Source: an uncultured Bacteroidales bacterium (GTDB lineage: Bacteria; Bacteroidota; Bacteroidia; Bacteroidales; Muribaculaceae). From it: a stretch of 9,520 bases of DNA. Shown here in pieces: positions 6,667 through 9,520 of this stretch (the first letter of the stretch is position 1; every line of letters begins with the position of its first letter). The notes beneath the pieces are model-generated. The model was not told the DNA's origin and made no database searches. It saw nothing but the letters and a program-made list of their open reading frames with translations. The stretch lies in contig CAMWNL010000032.1 in assembly GCA_947175585.1 (NCBI GenBank), positions 1 to 9,520 on the forward strand, in the 5' to 3' direction. Made by a program: the position numbers and the translations under genes.

Positions 6667-6716
6667 AAAATATGATATAAGAAGACTATATAAAATCGAA
6701 TTGACAGAAAGCACTA

Positions 6717-7097
6717 TTAATAATCGGTGGAAGCGTCGCCATCGATTGATTGCTTATAATTCTCTATTATTCTTTCAATATTCTTTTTCAGTTCAGGTAT
6801 ATGACGGACTACTAATCCCCAGAGGAATTCAGTCTCAACGCTGTCATAACCGTGTATGATTCGGTTGCGTGTGTTGATTATTTCTTTGGCATTAGGAATA
6901 TCAAATGAAGGGTCTTTCTTCCGTATGCGGTTAATAGCTTCTCCCATTATCTCCGTTTTGCGCTCAACGGCACAAATTCTCAAGCCATCTTTTTCAAACA
7001 AATCAAATCGTTTTGGAAAGTCGGTAAAGTATCCCTCCAATTCATTTATAGCGTCCAACACATCTTGAAGATGTTTCAAAATATATTCATCAGCCAT
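6717..7097 (-). CDS. hepT: HepT-like (DUF86) RNase toxin
   Basis: A 126-residue, mostly helical protein of the HEPN superfamily. The catalytic R-x4-H-x-Y motif is complete: Arg77, His82, Tyr84 within RNRIIHGY. In characterised MntA/HepT modules this toxin cleaves RNA and is silenced when the partner nucleotidyltransferase adds AMP residues to the motif tyrosine. It starts inside the antitoxin gene, overlapping it by 8 bases (7090-7097), which implies translational coupling and fixes the start. Base composition is distinctly AT-rich compared with asd or the antiporter, consistent with transfer as a mobile module. The C-terminal tail after residue ~115 is polar and probably disordered. Length and motif fit an active toxin. 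Confidence 0.9.
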   Translation of the reverse strand: MADEYILKHLQDVLDAINELEGYFTDFPKRFDLFEKDGLRICAVERKTEIMGEAINRIRKKDPSFDIPNAKEIINTRNRIIHGYDSVETEFLWGLVVRHIPELKKNIERIIENYKQSIDGDASTDY

Positions 7098-7395
7098 AAA
7101 TCAATTGTTTTGTGCGGTTCACATTCTGGATGAAATATTTGTTTTTCAGACCTTTCTCTACAATCAAATCAACCTTCCTGCCAAATATGCCCTCTAAGGC
7201 TTCCTGAAAATCAAAGTAGTTGGTAACGTAATCCCACTTCTCATGGTCTGTCGTATCGAAATTTACAAGCAAATCAACATCGCTTTGGTCGTTGAATCTG
7301 TCGGTAAGGATAGACCCAAAGACTGATAGCGTTTTGACCCTATGCTTACGGCACAGGTCGAAAATCTCTTTTAGATGTAATTCAATCAACTTCAT
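7090..7395 (-). CDS. mntA: MntA-like antitoxin, minimal nucleotidyltransferase
   Basis: A 101-residue minimal nucleotidyltransferase, the antitoxin partner of HepT. The catalytic signature G-S-x10-D-x-D is complete: Gly27, Ser28, Asp39 and Asp41, with a third acidic residue at Asp76 in RKVDLI. In studied systems MntA uses ATP to AMPylate the HepT active-site tyrosine. A longer in-frame reading from an ATG at 7446 would add 17 residues, but the only -7 element upstream (7415-7422) predicts a transcript start near 7408, inside that extension. MKLIEL at 7395 is therefore preferred. Antitoxin precedes toxin and overlaps it by 8 bases. AT-rich like its partner. Confidence 0.9.
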   Translation of the reverse strand: MKLIELHLKEIFDLCRKHRVKTLSVFGSILTDRFNDQSDVDLLVNFDTTDHEKWDYVTNYFDFQEALEGIFGRKVDLIVEKGLKNKYFIQNVNRTKQLIYG

Positions 7396-7414
7396 CGCTA
7401 CTACTTTACAACGG

Positions 7415-7422
7415 CAAAGATA
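7415..7422 (-). promoter_or_regulatory. Candidate -7 promoter element for mntA-hepT
   Basis: TATCTTTG on the minus strand, an exact TAnnTTTG match, 20 bases before the chosen mntA start. The -33 region lacks a clear TTG. The short implied leader (about 12 bases) supports the shorter antitoxin reading. Confidence 0.55.
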
Positions 7423-7500
7423 AATATTCTTTTTGATATATAACACATTGCCTTATAAAAATGATGACAGAGCGTAGCGGTTTCTTGAACCATGGTCTTA

Positions 7501-7532
7501 TAAAAACAGACGGCCAACCGAAGTCAGCCGCC
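7501..7532 (-). terminator. Rho-independent terminator of tRNA-Gly with UUCG loop
   Basis: On the minus strand GGCGGCTGAC (7532-7523), loop TTCG, GTTGGCCGTC (7518-7509): ten consecutive pairs including three G-U, capped by a UUCG tetraloop and followed by TGTTTTTAT. It starts 20 bases after the tRNA. Confidence 0.82.
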
Positions 7533-7552
7533 TTAAAAAAATATCAACTCAG

Positions 7553-7625
7553 AGCGGTAAACGAGGCTCGAACTCGCGACCCTCAGCTTGGGAAGCTGAT
7601 GCTCTACCAACTGAGCTATTACCGC
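7553..7625 (-). tRNA. tRNA-Gly (anticodon CCC)
   Basis: A complete 73-base cloverleaf decoding GGG. Acceptor GCGGTAA pairs perfectly with TTACCGC; D arm GCTC/GAGC with an 8-base loop; anticodon stem TCAGC/GCTGA around loop TTCCCAA (anticodon CCC at 7592-7590); five-base variable loop; T arm GCGAG/CTCGT with loop TTCGAGC. The 3' CCA is not encoded. The discriminator base is T. Confidence 0.96.
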
Positions 7626-7647
7626 ATAGATGATTCAAATGCAATGG

Positions 7648-7655
7648 CAAAGTTA
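7648..7655 (-). promoter_or_regulatory. Candidate -7 promoter element for tRNA-Gly
   Basis: TAACTTTG on the minus strand, exact TAnnTTTG, predicting a start near 7641, about 16 bases before the mature tRNA. The -33 half is weak. Confidence 0.55.
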
Positions 7656-7729
7656 GTAATTTTTTTGTATGCCGGTAAGTTTTATTAGATAAAAAAGAGT
7701 TAACAGGCGATTTATCAAAACGGGTCTGA

Positions 7730-7760
7730 TTGTTTTATTGAAAATAATAGCGTACATTTG
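7730..7760 (+). promoter_or_regulatory. Promoter of the ferritin gene (-33 TTG and -7 TACATTTG)
   Basis: TTG at 7730-7732, then 20 bases, then TACATTTG at 7753-7760. Both halves of the Bacteroidetes consensus are present at the usual spacing, the best promoter in the window. It predicts a start near 7767 and a leader of about 48 bases. Confidence 0.7.
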
Positions 7761-7814
7761 CATCATAATCACATCAAGAAAAAAAATAATTAACAGCATA
7801 AAATACATATTATT

Positions 7815-8339
7815 ATGATTAACAGAAAAATCGAAGACGCTATCAATGCGCAGATCAACGCCGAGTTTTGGTCGGCCTATCTCTATCTCTCTATGGCCAT
7901 GCAGTTTGAGGCCGACGGTCGCTCAGGTATAGCTAACTGGTTCAGAATCCAGTTTAAAGAAGAGCAGGCTCACGCCGAAATCTTTATCAACTATCTGGTG
8001 CAACGCGGCGGCCGCGTGATGCTTCAGCCCATCGAAGCCGTGCCGACAGCATGGGAGTCGCCTCTGGCAGCATTCGAGGATACACTCGCCCACGAAGAAA
8101 AGGTGACTGCTCTCATCAACAATCTCTATGCCCTCGCGGAAGCCGAGCATGATTACGCTACCCGTGGTAAGCTCGACTGGTTTGTGTCAGAGCAGGTTGA
8201 GGAAGAAGAAACCGCCAAGAGCCTCATCGATCGTCTCAAACTAATCGGCAATGACGGCCTTGCCCTCTATATGCTTGACCAGGAACTCGCTTCGCGCGTC
8301 TACAACGTGCCTGCACCGTTAGCAACAACTCAAGCATAA
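7815..8339 (+). CDS. ftnA: Bacterial non-haem ferritin
   Basis: Cytosolic iron-storage protein that forms a 24-subunit shell, oxidises Fe(II) and stores it as mineral. The 174-residue length is typical. All ferroxidase ligands of bacterial ferritins are in place: Glu17 (NAEFWSAYLYLSMA), Tyr24, Glu50 and His53 (KEEQAHAE), Glu94 (AHEEK), Gln127 and Glu130 (SEQVEEEE). Extra acidic residues at Glu49, Glu126 and Glu129 match the third iron site of FtnA-type ferritins. There is no haem-ligand Met pattern typical of bacterioferritin. The start follows a clear promoter and an A-rich leader without a strong ribosome site. The esterase gene begins 20 bases after the stop, so the two may share a transcript. 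Confidence 0.96.
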   Translation: MINRKIEDAINAQINAEFWSAYLYLSMAMQFEADGRSGIANWFRIQFKEEQAHAEIFINYLVQRGGRVMLQPIEAVPTAWESPLAAFEDTLAHEEKVTALINNLYALAEAEHDYATRGKLDWFVSEQVEEEETAKSLIDRLKLIGNDGLALYMLDQELASRVYNVPAPLATTQA

Positions 8340-8359
8340 TAGAATAGGAATACCTGAAG

Positions 8360-9437
8360 ATGAATAAACTCGTATTACGTCATGCGATCGCGGCTATTGC
8401 CGTGGTCGCATGTATGTTTTCGGCCGCATGTTCGCGCGAAGGTAATATCAGCGTCGCCGCCGACAACAGTGACATATTATATATGGGCCGTATTCACTGG
8501 TCTGATTCGGCTACGGCTGTGTTCAATTATCCCGGTGTGACGGCAATACTCAACTTCAACGGCACAGGTCTGGCGATGACTGCCAAGCCAGGCAGCGGCC
8601 AGTTCATGGTGGAGATTGACAACGATGATGCGTTTAAGATCAATTTCGCTGATTCGGTAACGACAATCGTGCTCGCCGACTCTCTGGCCGAAGGACACCA
8701 CTCCGCGCGCATAGCTTATGCCATAGAGGGTCACGAAAAGCAACCTGAGATAAAATCATTTGAAATTTTCGGGCCGGACGCCAAGCTGCTTCCTGCGCCA
8801 AAGCGTCCGGATCTCAAGATCGAGTTTATCGGCAACTCGATAACATGCGGCTACGGCACGGAAGCTGACAGCGGACAAGTGCATTTCAGCTATGACAACG
8901 AAAATCACACTCTGAGCTACGCTTATCTGACAGCACGCGCGCTTGACGCCGACTTCAACGTCGTGGCCAAATCAGGAATAGGCATGTATCGCAGCTACGG
9001 CGGCCCTATCGAGGGTACGCCCGGCAACCGTATGCCCGACCTTTATGATCGCACGCTCTTCTACACACCTGACTATGATTGGGATCACTCAGCGTTTGAC
9101 CCTGACATCATCACCATCAATCTCGGGACCAACGACACGTCGCTCGAACTCTTTGACAGCGAACTGTTCGAAGCCAAATACAACGAATTTCTCGACCATC
9201 TGCGAGAGATTCACCCGACATCAAAAATCGTTGTGCTCAATGGTCCGATGCTCAACGGCCGGTGGCTCGAAACCGTGCGCGAATCGCTTGACCGCATAGC
9301 CGAAGGTCGCGAAAACGTCTATCGCTTTGACTTCTCGCCCTGCACAGGCGAACTCGGCTATGGCGCAGACTTCCACCCGTCGCGTGCACAAGCCGTGCTG
9401 ATGGCTCAGGAACTGATACCATATCTGCAGACCATAC
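8360..9437 (+). CDS. SGNH/GDSL-type carbohydrate esterase lipoprotein (CE2-like), 3' end missing
   Basis: An open frame of at least 359 residues with two domains. A signal peptide leads to lipobox FSAAC with Cys24, predicting a lipoprotein. Residues ~40-135 look like the beta-sandwich that precedes CE2 esterases. The hydrolase domain carries block I IEFIGNSITCGYG with nucleophile Ser160, block III NLGTND (Asn258), and block V DFHPS with Asp337 and His339. CE2 enzymes remove acetyl groups from xylan or other glycans, so a role in releasing acetyl from dietary or host polysaccharides at the cell surface is likely; the substrate is not readable. Genuine sequence stops at about 9437 in PYLQTI, close to the expected C-terminus. 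What follows is sequencing adapter, so the true stop is not in the window. A weak AGGA lies 11 bases before the ATG. Confidence 0.88.
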
Positions 9438-9520
9438 CAGTCTCTTATACACATCACCGAGCCCACGACACCACTGAAACTCGCGTTTGGCGGGATGGGG
9501 TGGGAAAAAAAAAGAGGGGG
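9438..9520 (+). other. Sequencing adapter read-through (Nextera/Tn5 mosaic end plus P7), not genomic
   Basis: 9438-9456 matches the 19-base Tn5 mosaic-end adapter CTGTCTCTTATACACATCT at 17 of 19 positions. 9457-9471 matches CCGAGCCCACGAGAC at 14 of 15. The next 8 bases (9472-9479) fit an index slot. 9480-9503 aligns without gaps to the P7 tail that begins ATCTCGTATGCC, at 13 of 24 positions, with 8 of 11 mismatches turned into G. Poly-A (9505-9513) and poly-G follow, as when a read passes the end of its fragment on two-colour chemistry. Any reading frame here, including the apparent continuation of the esterase, is false. Confidence 0.95.

Noticed and set aside
7396..7446. Upstream in-frame start of mntA
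   Set aside because: The -7 element at 7415-7422 places the transcript start downstream of this ATG, and the extra residues do not fit the family N-terminus.
7461..7688. Plus-strand open frame of 75 codons
   Set aside because: It reads through the antisense strand of tRNA-Gly and its terminator; the NEARTRDPQLGKLMLYQLSY translation is the familiar false ORF over tRNA genes.
1..9437. CRISPR array, insertion sequence, integrase or attachment site
   Set aside because: No regularly spaced direct repeats, transposase or integrase signatures were found. The tRNA-Gly gene has no visible duplicate of its 3' end in the window.
9221..9466. Minus-strand frames near the right edge
   Set aside because: Their starts lie in sequencing adapter sequence and the rest is antisense to the esterase domain.

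Overview
The window looks like a chromosomal segment of a gut-type Bacteroidales bacterium, possibly Muribaculaceae. This is inferred from several exact TAnnTTTG promoter -7 elements, the near absence of Shine-Dalgarno sequences, and the gene families present (head-GIN/DUF2807 lipoprotein, a Bacteroidetes-style antiporter with a stress-protein-like tail, small Bacteroidales lipoproteins). The genus cannot be fixed from what is visible.

Left part (1-5050), all minus strand. Read in transcription order: a serine-rich beta-helix lipoprotein (DUF2807); then aspartate-semialdehyde dehydrogenase (asd) with its own -7 element; 22 bases later a large CPA2-type cation:proton antiporter; and 83 bases later a DHA2-type (EmrB/QacA) drug-efflux transporter that runs off the left edge. 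The last three may form one transcript.

Middle part (5186-7625). A plus-strand orphan holin-like membrane protein is followed by a more AT-rich stretch. It holds a small lipoprotein with a good terminator; a long rod-shaped RNA with two mutually exclusive folds (6S-like or attenuator-like, on the minus strand by promoter and terminator); a perfect 12-bp palindrome carrying back-to-back -7 elements; a MntA/HepT toxin-antitoxin pair; and tRNA-Gly(CCC) with a UUCG-loop terminator.

Right part (7730-9437), plus strand. A bacterial ferritin with a well-spaced promoter is followed 20 bases later by a lipoprotein esterase of the SGNH/CE2 type.

The last 83 bases (9438-9520) are not genomic. They match Nextera/Tn5 sequencing-adapter read-through (mosaic end, index, P7 sequence, poly-A, poly-G) with base-call errors, so the esterase is cut near its natural C-terminus by an assembly artefact. 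No CRISPR array, insertion sequence or phage module was seen. The best candidate for something undescribed is the bistable RNA at 6294-6563 with the palindrome beside it.
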